Below are positions 9,678 to 18,899 of a stretch of DNA of 22,240 bases, one piece after another. Under the pieces are notes generated by a model. That model did no database searches. It had not been told where the DNA came from and saw only the letters and a program-made list of their open reading frames with translations. Position numbers and translations under genes: made by a program. Source of the DNA: Hypholoma sublateritium FD-334 SS-4 (Eukaryota; Basidiomycota; Agaricomycetes; Agaricales; Strophariaceae); contig KN817667.1 of assembly GCA_000827495.1 (NCBI GenBank), forward strand, positions 54,022 through 76,261, written 5' to 3'. How positions within the stretch are numbered: position 1 is the stretch's first letter; each line of letters begins with the position of its first letter.

Positions 9678-9826
9678 AGCGGTCCTCCAGCGCAACCGAC
9701 AATCGCATGGACATAGCCATGGAGGTCGAGCGCCAGTTCACGCTCGGGCCAGATGTACAACCCGAGAATGGGCTGCCGGTTTTTCAATCAAACCAGCGGT
9801 CAGATCGGCCACCGGATCATCTATAA
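9602..9826 (+). pseudogene. Gag-Pol linker continuation in a shifted frame
   Basis: Near nt 9600 protein-like sequence passes from the gag frame to another frame, reading FDLPGWYQERLLRLHNAVQ and then DIAMEVERQFTLGPDVQP, ending at TAA 9824-9826. Its DLPGWY resembles the DLGGWY and HIGAWY ends of the upstream modules, which supports continuity of the ancestral protein across an indel. It overlaps the open pol frame, which has no stop from 9664 onward. Confidence 0.55.
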
Positions 9827-9828
9827 AT

Positions 9829-12033
9829 CCGCGGATACTCAGTGGAATTCAAATTCCACGGGGAAGTTACCCCGCAGTACAACGCAACGCGGCTCAAGTT
9901 AAAGGAGGCGCGCGTCTAGTTGCCCGGCCCGTGGTGATTACCGTTGAAATTAATGGACACCCGGCACGCGCGTTACTTGATTCAGGATCACTTGGTGATT
10001 TCATCTCGTCGACCCTGACGGATCAACTGCAATTAAAAAGAACTGTGTTGCCGGTTCCACTCGCACTTCAGCTTGCAGTCCAAGGATCCAGATCAAAAGT
10101 GAACTGTCAAACGACAGCACGTCTTAAGTACGAAGGTGTCGACGAGGACCGCGTCTTCGACGTGATAAATATATCTCAGTATGATTTAATTTTAGGCACA
10201 CCGTGGCTATACCAGCACTGTGTGAGCGTTGGACTAAATCCAGCTCGCGTGATGATTGGCAGTGATCCCCCTAAGCCACTGGAAGGGAAGGCAATCACAA
10301 CCATTGCAGCGCGCGCCGTCAACCTTGCCAACATCGAGATAACAAAGGCGCGTGAATTATTGATCAAATATACCGAGCCACTGTGTAAAACAGCTAGCGA
10401 GACGGGTCTGCCGCCCCTTCGCGCAATCAATCACACGATTCCATTAATAGATGAGAATAAAATCTATAAATGGCGCCCCGCAAGGTGCCCGGAACCATTT
10501 CGACAAGAATGGGCTGAGAAGCGCGATGCATATCTGCGCACGGGACGCTGGAAGATGACAAGCTCGCGGAACACCGTGCCCATGATGATGATCCCAAAGC
10601 CGCGGGCACCAGGCGAGCCGCCCACATTACGCACTGTCGTAGATCTGCGCGCATGCAATGACAATACCGTAAAGATGACGTCTCCATTGCCGGACCCTGA
10701 GGGAATCTTGCGCTGCGCAGCAGCGCACCGCTTTAGATACTCCATGGATGGGAAAGATGCATATGAGCAGATACGCATTGAACCCGACCATGTGGATAGA
10801 ACGGCAGTAACGACGCCCGACGGCAACATTGTCAGCCTGGTGGTACAAATAGGAGATTGTAATGCTCCCGCCACTTATCAAGCTTTGATGAACCATATAT
10901 TCTCACCTTACATTGGGAGATTTATGGACATATACCTGGATGATATTACAGTCTACTCAGACAATCTGGAGGAACACATTAAACATGTGAAGCTCATTAT
11001 TGATGTTCTGACAAAAGAGAAACTATATCTCAGTCAGAAGAAACTCCATTTTCTGGAGTCTGAACTTAAAATCCTCAGTCGCATCATTGATGATAATGGT
11101 ATCCGAATGGATCCAGATAAGGTTGACTCCGTGGTAAATTGGAAGACGCCAACCAATCGTGACCTGCTTCGAGGATTTCTTGGGACAGTAGGCTATCTCG
11201 CGGATGATATCCCAAATGTACGAATACCTATGGCTATTCTTAGCGGACTTACTGGTGACACAGTACCATTCCGCTGGGAGTATACCCATCAACGAGCTTT
11301 TGAGGATGTCAAACATCTAGTAAATAAAGCGCGAGAGCACAGCCGTGTTCCACTTAACTATGCCAAATCCGCGCATCCAATCTGGATGGTAACAGATGGC
11401 TGTGCAACAGGGATTGCTGGCCTCGTGAGCCAAGGACCAGATTGGAAAACTGCGAAGATAGCAGCATTTTACTCCGCAAAGTTAAACCCTGCGCAGCAGA
11501 ACTATCCAGTCCACGAGATTGAGATGCTCGCGGGCGTGGAAACTATGCTGCGACACCATGATATTCTGCAAGGTGTAAAATTTAAATGGGTGACTGACCA
11601 TAAGGGTCTTATCCACCTATTACGGCAGATTAGTTTATCTGGCCGACAAGCACGGTGGTGCGAGAAAATCAGCGCCTTTGACTTTGAAGTCATGTACGTA
11701 CCTGGCTCGGAAAATGTGGTGGCAGATGCGCTATCACGCATATATGCCCATGATTCGGCCGGTACTACACGTGCAAAATCGGAATATACTTTGTTTGATG
11801 TCGTCAACGAGGACGCGCCGCTCGAGGTGGCTTGGGACATTCCTGTGTTGGCAGGAATCGAAGCACGCGTAGCCGTGCAGCGCAAGCCGCGAAAGAAATT
11901 TCCACCGGCAGAGACTGGCCGTCCCGAGACAGGCCGTGAATTTGCGAAACGGATGAAAGATTATTTCGTTCTCAGAGGCCCTGGGACTGATACGTGGAAA
12001 GAAACAGTTACGGTCTCTAAATATGCAGCATGA
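9829..12033 (+). CDS. Gypsy Pol fragment: protease, reverse transcriptase, RNase H
   Basis: The frame is open from 9664; I set the start where protein-like sequence begins (GIQIPRGSYPAVQRNAA). No ATG is implied, since it would be made as part of Gag-Pol. The aspartic protease has LLDSGSLGDFIS with the catalytic Asp at nt 9979, and DLILGTPWL as its second conserved strand. RT: VPMMMIPKP, TVVDLRACN, SMDGKDAYEQIRI, and the catalytic YLDD at nt 10933-10944. RNase H: VTDGCATGIAGLV, the HEIEML Glu, and VTDHKGL. The last 90 residues (after VVADALSRI) are the tether normally leading to integrase, but the frame stops at TGA 12031-12033. The enzymes look intact, yet the missing integrase prevents autonomous transposition. 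Confidence 0.88.
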   Translation, partial: PRILSGIQIPRGSYPAVQRNAAQVKGGARLVARPVVITVEINGHPARALLDSGSLGDFISSTLTDQLQLKRTVLPVPLALQLAVQGSRSKVNCQTTARLKYEGVDEDRVFDVINISQYDLILGTPWLYQHCVSVGLNPARVMIGSDPPKPLEGKAITTIAARAVNLANIEITKARELLIKYTEPLCKTASETGLPPLRAINHTIPLIDENKIYKWRPARCPEPFRQEWAEKRDAYLRTGRWKMTSSRNTVPMMMIPKPRAPGEPPTLRTVVDLRACNDNTVKMTSPLPDPEGILRCAAAHRFRYSMDGKDAYEQIRIEPDHVDRTAVTTPDGNIVSLVVQIGDCNAPATYQALMNHIFSPYIGRFMDIYLDDITVYSDNLEEHIKHVKLIIDVLTKEKLYLSQKKLHFLESELKILSRIIDDNGIRMDPDKVDSVVNWKTPTNRDLLRGFLGTVGYLADDIPNVRIPMAILSGLTGDTVPFRWEYTHQRAFEDVKHLVNKAREHSRVPLNYAKSAHPIWMVTDGCATGIAGLVSQGPDWKTAKIAAFYSAKLNPAQQNYPVHEIEMLAGVETMLRHHDILQGVKFKWVTDHKGLIHLLRQISLSGRQARWCEKISAFDFEVMYVPGSENVVADALSRIYAHDSAGTTRAKSEYTLFDVVNEDAPLEVAWDIPVLAGIEARVAVQRKPRKKFPPAETGRPETGREFAKRMKDYFVLRGPGTDTWKETVTVSKYAA

Positions 12034-12345
12034 ACAATAATATCTATTTTCAACGATACTACCACGTACCAAGATCATCTCGTTCTTCCGCCTCTTTAAC
12101 ATTGAATATCCCCAGGAACGCCAATCTATCTCCTCCAGCGCAATACGAAATGCTGGCTGGATTTCAAGCACCAGAACCCCACGTGCTTCTCGGACGCGCA
12201 AGCGCAGCGCGTACCACCTTGCGCACACTTTAGGACGCGTACTTCAGACGACATGTATCCTGTGGAACGATGCACCTCCCGCATGAACATAATTACAAAA
12301 AAGAGTAGGGTATGCTACATGACTCTTTCGCATGCGCATAGAGAC
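12034..12345 (+). other. Sequence after the Gypsy pol stop; no integrase seen
   Basis: All frames were read for an integrase N-terminal finger or catalytic core and none was found. Short open stretches (for example 12030-12233) have no family likeness. The Gypsy breakpoint probably lies within this stretch. Confidence 0.4.
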
Positions 12346-13650
12346 GCCGTGTGCGGCCGACAGTTATCAGTATCTGGTCAAAAACCCAGCACGGCGTACA
12401 AGGCTCACTGCACCTTGAACGCGCGTGCACGAGTAGACAGAATCGGACGAGTCGGCCGCAGTGGTGCGACCCGCTCAGAGCAGAGTGCAGAATGGCGGTG
12501 TACAGTGTAACGCGACAAGAGAAGGGGGAATAGATTGAAGAAGAGGAGAGCGCGAAGGAAGGAGAGCGCAGCGTGCACGTACGCCATGCGCTCAGCGCAG
12601 ACACACTCTCGCGCATAAACCTAAAGAATGACCAGGCGCAGCGAGATGTTCAAGTGTAGCTAACACTGCACACGTGCACTTGGACACAGGCCAAATATAC
12701 GCGGGAGGCGAGGTTCGGCAGAGGGCGAAAGGCGGATGGGATACTCAAGAGGATAGGTAAAGAAATGGGTGGACATGGTGCGGCGTAGGAACGGTGGACA
12801 GGGCTGGTCAGTCTACCGCGGGCAGGTGAGGCTCAGCGAAGGCGTGATGTGGAGATGAAAGTGGGCGACGTACCATGGGAAGGCCTTGTGTTGAAGCCGA
12901 TAAGATGGACACGGCGGAAGAAGGCGGCGGCGGGCGGACGCAAACAGCGGCTGGATTGGACCTATATCCTAAAAAAAAAGTAAGCGTGAACTGTATCGGA
13001 ATAGAATGATTACTTGCAGGTGATGAGATCTATCGCTCTCCAAGAAACAACGAGACGATGAAAGGATAGAGCAAGGGAGCCGCTGGAATATACCCGCTCC
13101 TACAAATCCAGCTGGCTATGCAAATGGGCAGCGAGTGCGGTGCAGCAGAATCACCGCGCGCACACGCGCCTACATGATGTCAACTCTGCGCAGGAGCGGG
13201 AACAGCGACGCAGCGACGCAGATCGGCGGAGATCAAGTGAAAGGGAAGGGCAAGGGGATACTGGGAGAAGGAAGTTGCAGCACGAGATGGGCAGGACCAG
13301 AGCATCTGGACGGGTGGCACCTTCATTCGCATTGGACGTAGCCCCGCGAAAAGGAGGCCGTGAGAGGGTGTGTTTGCTGTGGGAGACTAGAGTCAGCATG
13401 GGGACATATGACAGAGTCAACGTACTCACTGGCGTGGTTCATATCCTGGGAGCGAGTCGCGGGCAAGGACGATGACAAATCGGCGAGATCCAAGGAGGTG
13501 GTGAGAGTACAACGCGTGACGCCAGCAAGGATCGGCGTGCCATGTCAGAGTTACGCAGGCCGTATAAGCGGGTTGGTTCAAGAAATCGCGCACAGGCGCC
13601 TGATGGGAGGAAGATCTTGGAGTGCTGGGATGAATGCTAGCGTGCTGGCG
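12346..13650 (+). repeat. Purine-rich block, candidate diverged repeat copy A
   Basis: No gene is supported here. The + strand is strongly A/G-rich. Several short blocks reappear in the same order about 2.45-2.66 kb to the right. CGGCCGAC at 12354 corresponds to 15014. GCCGATAA near 12896 corresponds to about 15510. A 34-bp ungapped match of 28 identities joins 13604-13637 with 16056-16089. The offset shrinks steadily, as expected for old collinear copies with indels. Most of the intervening alignment is weak by eye. Confidence 0.35.
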
Positions 13651-13699
13651 AGCTGAGACTTGAAGCAAACACGCGCAGACAAAAGCACAGCCACTCGGC

Positions 13700-14930
13700 C
13701 CGACCACGCGGGCGCGTGAGGCCGTGCGTTGGAGCGTCGTGTCCTGCCGCTTCCTGCGCTAGTATGGATTACAACCCGGTTCGCAGTATTATATGCTGTA
13801 CGAAACTCTACGCTCGAGAAGTGCGAGCTGTGCAACATCAACAGCCCGCAGACGCCCATCACACGCGATGGCTGAGCAGGATGCGGTTGTTTATTTGTTT
13901 CAGCCCATGTGCGGCGTCCCTTTCACGACACGTTGCCTTCACCGGGCACCCTCCACTGCCCGCGACCCTCCAGGCTACAGCGAGCCAGTCTTATCCAAAG
14001 TCTTATCCATTCAGCTGTGTCCTGCTGTCCGCACGCGCTCACCCGCTCTTGTCCTCCATCTAGTCATCAGAACTCAAAGGCTAATGCGGCTTTTCGTGGC
14101 CTCTGAGGATCGCATACTATCCACTCGCGATTCTCTCAGCGCGATGCTCTTTCCCGGCACGTCGCCTCACGCGTATGCGCATTCGCATTCAACTTCTCGT
14201 CAATGAATTCTAATATCATCTTCAAATCTCTTCCAATATATCTTCAAACTGAACTGCACGCTAATCTCCCCCCGTCCCAGTCAAACACGAGCCCCATCCG
14301 CTTAAAACATTCCTCACGTCAGCAATTCGACGCTTCCTTCAATCGGTGCGTCCTCCGTCACACGTCCCAATCCAAACTCTCCTATTTGCCTTCGCACATC
14401 CTCACCTGCGCAGAATACACGCCTCTCTGGCGCCCGTATGAGCAGTGTTGCACTCCGCCGCGTAGCGCAGCGCCCGTAGCTAAGATCAATTCCTGGCGCG
14501 TGCGTGAGCTATAACTTCTCTCGTAAACTTTCCCTGTATCGACGCACATATTACGCATGCGCCGCCGCTGTACGCCCATGCCGTTTTCTTTCCAATGCTA
14601 TACCATGGGATCATTCCACCTACCGTACACTCCCTATCACACATTTCACGACACTGCAGGTCCATCACTCGCATACGCCTGCAACACCTACCCAACGTCC
14701 TCGCCCACATCCAGATTTCCGGTCTTTCAGGCCCGTCCGCGGCAGCCAAGATCTAGAGGCGCTCAGCTTCAGGTAATCTGGCGCGCAGCTCGCGTTGCAA
14801 TGTGCGTCACAGGCGCGCATCAGATTGGCTGTTTCCCTAAAAAAGCACCTCTTCACGTCGCTTTGGACGCCTGGGACGCTGCCGACGGCCGTTTCCATAT
14901 ATAGTAGGTAGATCAGACAAAATAAAGTAA
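13700..14930. other. Pyrimidine-rich block without recognisable genes
   Basis: Here the + strand switches to C/T-rich sequence. Many short ORFs occur but none has a recognisable domain. A few words read on the minus strand resemble the flanking blocks (for example around 14840 and 13950), so an inverted copy of the same repeat is possible but not demonstrated. Confidence 0.3.
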
Positions 14931-14959
14931 TTAGCTGCATATAAGCGATCGATGCGCAT

Positions 14960-16130
14960 GTAGTAAGGCGCTGTGTAGCGCAAGTGTGCATGTGATACGC
15001 ACAACGCCACGCACGGCCGACCTACACAAACTGTTCTGGGAAACCCGGCAACGCATACATGGCGCACTGCGCCGCAGACGGGCGTGCACGGGTGGATCAG
15101 CAATTCTGTGGGCCGGCCGTGGCGACGCAAAGCACGGGAGGGACAGGGGAAGTGAGAAGAGACGAAGCGCCATGACCCACCCTGCACGGCTCATAGTGGC
15201 GCACGGGGACCCAAGGCAGCCACGCAAGCAGCGCCCGCTGAAGTATATAGCGTGTTCACATACGCCCAGGGGGTCAGATCGGAGGGAGAGGATTGGCAAC
15301 GCCAGCGAGCAGAGACGCACCTATATCAGATTCAGCCGATTGCGCCATATCCGACAGCGTTTCGTTACGGACGTACATTCGGTCGCGTGAAACATTGGAT
15401 TGTACAGTTGGAGGACGCGAAAGAGCGGACCTGAGGCCTGGAGCAAGTGTCAGTATGTAGTCTGGTGTAGATAGAAAACATACACGCTACGGGGGATATT
15501 TTTCTTGAGCCGATAACGGATTGGTGTGATATGATGAACTGGAGAGGAGGAGGGGGTGAGTAGAGAGTTCCCATCGGAAGATGGCTACGAGGCTTAAATC
15601 TGTCAACCGCGTTAGGAGGGGGCACGGGATAAAAGAAACGGAATTTAAGTGACGCACTATGGGAGGATATACGGCGTGCGCTTAGGCGGGCACATTGCGA
15701 AAGACGGCGGTCACGATGTTGGGTATGGATGAGGATATATAGTAGTGGGAAGCGGCTGGACGGTGAGTGTAAGCAAGCAAGAATGCGATCTATATGCATG
15801 ATAGGTAAGTAGCGCAGGCGGATGGTGCGCGAGTACGGAAACGAAGGCTGCTCAGTGCTGAAAGGACGCACTCCAACACAATCCGGAAACTGGGCGTGTA
15901 GCGGGTACAGCATTGATGATAGTCGATCGCTGGGATCGGGGAAGCTGGGCCGCAGCTGCTGATACGGGTAAGTGGGCTGTGACGCGTGATGCACGATGAC
16001 TGGTAAGATCAACGTACATTGGATGGGTAACAAAAGAGTTCACGCAGGTGCGCGGTGGGAGGAAGATCCTGGGCCACTGGGATGGATGCGGATGAAGCGG
16101 AGAGCAAGCGTCGAGGCCTTTTGAACTTGA
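14960..16130 (+). repeat. Purine-rich block, candidate diverged repeat copy B
   Basis: This is the partner of the block at 12346-13650. The best anchor is TGGGAGGAAGATC at 16056-16068, matching 13604-13616 and extending over 34 bp. On the minus strand the two anchors read IPVAQDLPP and IPALQDLPP. A 222-residue minus ORF (15365-16033) has no recognisable domain and is not called as a gene. Confidence 0.35.
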
Positions 16131-16204
16131 GCTTGAACGTGAGAGCCATAGCTGGTTTGAACTTCGGCATCCATATGTCACAAACCGTCTTCTCCAGACG
16201 CTCA

Positions 16205-17312
16205 GGTTTTCTCGGGCTCCTGGCTTTCAACTCGGAAATTGTGCGAATTGGTCATCCATTCGCCGTAAATGTTCCGGAATTCGAGAGTCCGCCCCTCCGC
16301 CGCCACTGTCAGCCGATCACAATTTGTGACGCGACTAAGTAAATCGTTCTTTAGCCAACGATGGACGCGTCTCTCTGATGCACCTCCGACTCATGCACGC
16401 TGCACACATTCTTCCATCCGCGACTACACACGGCCGCCACGCCAACCACCACAGCGAAGAAACTCGCATTCGCACTTGATTATGGCTATGTGTCCGACAT
16501 TGGCATCAACATGAAGATNGAGAACGTCGAGGGATGTCGAGACTCGAGAGGTACGAAGCTGGGCGAGCAAGGCAAGAAAGCGAAGCTCTTCCTGTAGCGC
16601 AGAATAGGCAATGTCTGCCGAAGGTGCGCTTGACTCACCCCANCCGTGCGCGCCGTGCTGACCATGCGAGATGTAATGCTTGCAAAGTTGCATGCCTTCC
16701 GCTCTTCCTTTGTCGCAATTAATGCCTCCGCTTCCCAGTCTCGCAGAGGACGCCCAGACTCAGCCCGCTTTGTACAGGTCAAATTGTATGTGCCCCTACT
16801 TTCCTTTCTTTCAGCTGCTGACTCCACCCAGCTATGGCGCCGTTGTCCGCAGGTAAACGCTGCTGGGTATGTTCCTAACCACGCGCCAGGNTCCTCTTCT
16901 TCCCCTAGATCCACTTGTGACTTCCTTGCTGGAATNGCTATTCTGCCAACCAACCTTCACCATCTTGAAACTAGTGGTATATATTTGGTTAAATAAAAGA
17001 GATTGGCTATGGAACCTCTAAGGCCTTAGGCAACCAGATACTTAGGAAAGTAGTGTCTTTTAGTGAATAGGTATCCCTCATTGCACTGCACGGCGAGCGC
17101 CGTCAGGACTCGAGACTCGACGGGCGTGTGGCATAGTCAAGTTGTGACCAGTCCGCCAACAGTCCGCCGGACTGTCCGGAAGGGGCGGACTCTCGAATAC
17201 CGGAACGTTCTCCATTCGCCACAGTCGCGGAAATTGCCCTTCTGAACATGTGCCGTTGGCAGGCCAAGTTCAAAGGGAATTTCCTCGAAATCTCGCAGAG
17301 CCCGCGAAAACC
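16205..17312. repeat. Unit of about 1.1 kb bounded by imperfect inverted repeats
   Basis: The left arm (16205-16296) and the right arm (17181-17312) are inverted copies. Within them GTTCCGG..ATTCGAGAGTC..CCCCT (16271-16296) matches the reverse complement of 17181-17206 at 25 of 26 positions. GGTTTTCTCGGGCTC (16205-16219) matches the reverse complement of 17298-17312 at 14 of 15. The arms have different lengths (about 92 and 132 nt), so at least one carries indels. The interior (16300-17180) contains four undetermined bases and no recognisable transposase. It may be a non-autonomous DNA transposon or a rearranged inverted duplication. Confidence 0.55.
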
Positions 17313-17360
17313 CAGGCACAACACGAGAAAACTGTAATAGTTATCTCGTCTTTCCTCATA

Positions 17361-17405
17361 TATTATATCTCTGAATTTCTTATATAAAATATCAGAGATA
17401 TAATA
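17361..17405. repeat. AT-rich perfect inverted repeat (14-bp arms)
   Basis: TATTATATCTCTGA at 17361-17374 is the exact reverse complement of 17392-17405, with a 17-nt loop. It can form a hairpin or cruciform. Confidence 0.85.
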
Positions 17406-17436
17406 CTTCTCTCACATGTGGGCAACGACAGCCCAA

Positions 17437-17497
17437 CTTATCTTATTCCGCGATGAGCCCGAAGGGCTCATCTTAGGATAGGATAAGATAAGATAAG
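17437..17497. repeat. Nested hairpin: 9-bp inner stem inside a CTTATCTTAT stem
   Basis: The inner stem GATGAGCCC/GGGCTCATC (17452-17460 with 17464-17472) has a 3-nt GAA loop. It is flanked by CTTATCTTAT (17437-17446) and ATAAGATAAG (17483-17492, overlapping a second copy at 17488-17497), which can form an outer stem. Confidence 0.75.
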
Positions 17498-17500
17498 GGC

Positions 17501-17594
17501 GGCAGTGCCAAACTCACGTAAGCAAATCGATGCGATAAGCCATCGATGCNGATGAAGAGCTCTTTGCTCTTCATCCCTTCGAGTTTGCACTGCC
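17501..17594. repeat. Second nested hairpin enclosing a 10-bp stem
   Basis: GGCAGTGCCAAACTC (17501-17515) pairs with GAGTTTGCACTGCC (17581-17594) with one bulged base. Inside lie a perfect stem GATGAAGAGC/GCTCTTCATC (17551-17560 with 17566-17575) and a direct repeat of ATCGATGC (17526 and 17542). Two structures of similar plan in tandem suggest termini of a mobile or foldback element. Confidence 0.7.
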
Positions 17595-17645
17595 GTAAAG
17601 GCGTTATTTGAGCTTTCGTTCAATTTAAAGCTCATATAATTTTTT

Positions 17646-17912
17646 TTCGACCCACCCAGCAACGCGCGCCTATTCCTCCCTGCAACTAGCGCCTTCGACG
17701 ACGTCGACGGCCGCACCGTGTTTGTCCCACTCTCTCCTGCCCACCTCGCCGAAGGCCTGAACGAGGTTNCCACCGGCCCCGCAGACCGCCGTTTGCGCCG
17801 TCGCCTCGCGCGCAAGTATTCTTGTGCCGACGATCCCATCTGCGTTGCAGTGCGCTTTTCTGTTCCGCAATCGCCCTCCTGTGCCGCCATCGGGGCGCGC
17901 ATGCAGACGTGA
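17646..17912 (+). other. Unidentified ORF fragment
   Basis: A frame free of stops for about 88 codons reads FDDVDGRTVFVPLSPAHLAE early on, followed by an Arg-rich stretch (ADRRLRRRLARKY). It has one undetermined base, no convincing start and no recognised domain. It could be another gene fragment like those at 18.5-20.1 kb, or chance in GC-rich DNA. Confidence 0.2.
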
Positions 17913-18493
17913 ATCTTGACGCTGCTCCTTTGACGCGAATACTTATCGACGTCGTCTCCGCCGACGCGAAGGACAGCTCTCTCCTCGCAACGCATGAGCG
18001 CAGCGCTGTGCGCATATCGTCCGCCTCATTGGGCTCACGCTGCACACAAGGCTCATTCCGAGCTTTGCGGCGCACNTGGCTTGTGGTGTATCGCTGCGTC
18101 GCCGTCGCGATCACCGATCATCACTGTGAGCCCTCTTCCTCCTTATCTGAATCGTGCTGACGCCCACATAGCACAGCGCCATGCCCTACAGCTGTGCGCT
18201 GTCTCTGTCCCTCGAAAAGATCCCGTTCCTCTGGTGGATCAAGATCTNCGCTCGACCTGACCCAATTCGATTCGTGCGCCGCGTCCACGACCGCAACCCC
18301 AGCCGTCGCTCGGAGGATTCTCCGTCGTCGTTCGCTCCGTTAGTAGTGGGCCAGGCGCATAGGTTTAGCTATTGCGAAGTTGAATATGTACATCAAATGT
18401 ACATACTTATACTTACACGAACCATGCTGTTCTGTGCTGCAGTACATGGCAATCTTGAAAATGGTGCATAACGTAAATTTATCTCTGTTCTAC
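17913..18493. other. No recognisable gene
   Basis: Short open stretches on both strands have no family likeness. The only structure noticed is the inverted repeat TGTACAT/ATGTACA at 18387-18403. Confidence 0.4.
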
Positions 18494-18499
18494 TTTATT
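18494..18499 (-). promoter_or_regulatory. AATAAA poly(A)-signal motif
   Basis: Read on the minus strand, AATAAA lies about 30 bp after the LysRS fragment ends. The position would suit 3'-end formation of a minus-strand transcript covering the pseudogene pieces, but a hexamer alone is weak evidence. Confidence 0.3.
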
Positions 18500-18529
18500 G
18501 AGAAAGGGTAATGGTGCCATATGTATGGA

Positions 18530-18870
18530 CGCACGAAGATCCCGCTGCAGGCGATGAAAAGCTTGCGCGTGATTTTGTTGACAATCAGGTCGAGGCAGCG
18601 CTTGCGGTAGCGCGTCTCCTCGTCTTCGGCTCGCCCTTCCTGGTGCGCGACGGCACGCCGGTGACGCCGACGATGTCTCCGCGCTTGAAGCGCTGGTGCG
18701 TGACGATCAACGATTCCTGCTGAGCGGCCATGATCTGGATCTTCGTGCCCNAGCCGCGGAGGTCGCAGAACTTGAGCTTGGACCCGCTCGCACAGAGGTT
18801 GTGAATGCGTCCTGCGAGGCTCTCCATGCCGCCGTCGAACTTGGATGCTACTGCGATGACGCTTTCCGTG
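18530..18870 (-). pseudogene. Lysyl-tRNA synthetase N-terminal fragment (OB-fold), degenerate
   Basis: On the minus strand the reading SLAGRIHNLCASGSKLKF, then a disrupted DLRG, KIQIMAAQQ, FKRGDIVGVTGVPSRTRKGE is the anticodon-binding OB-fold of class IIb lysyl-tRNA synthetase. The sequence then jumps into another frame as DEETRYRKRCLDLIVNKITR and KLFIA, the segment just before class II motif 1. The 30 or so residues that normally lie between these two pieces are missing and the frame has changed, so there is a deletion. Homology ends near 18530. It is preceded directly by RPB1-like sequence. The matching N-terminal part of the real gene lies outside the window, so divergence cannot be measured here. 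Confidence 0.82.
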
Positions 18871-18899
18871 CCGTTACCCGTACGGGTCAATGGAGGACG

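Larger units (their letters stand above)
7593..12033 (+). mobile_element. Ty3/Gypsy retrotransposon remnant, 5' interrupted and 3' truncated
   Basis: In order: Arg/Gly-rich Gag sequence, CCHC knuckle, long linker, aspartic protease, RT with YLDD, and RNase H, the arrangement of Ty3/Gypsy elements. The capsid part of gag, both LTRs and the integrase are not visible. On the left the element starts exactly at the LINE poly(A) tail, so the LINE landed inside gag. On the right homology stops after the RNase H-to-integrase tether. No HHCC finger or D,D-35-E core was seen downstream. The frame changes twice between gag and pol. Confidence 0.85.

Noticed and set aside
9779..9800. A programmed -1 frameshift site between gag and pol
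   Set aside because: The overlap holds no X XXY YYZ heptamer in the correct phase that I could find; indels explain the frames more simply.
15365..16033. A 222-codon minus-strand ORF, the longest in the 12.2-17.6 kb region
   Set aside because: No domain or conserved motif, composition follows the strand skew of the block, and no splice or start context supports it. The matching region of the other repeat copy is full of stops.
12240..17600. tRNA, 5S rRNA or CRISPR-like arrays in the gene-poor region
   Set aside because: No A/B-box pair, cloverleaf or regularly spaced repeat was found; the repeats present are irregular and diverged.
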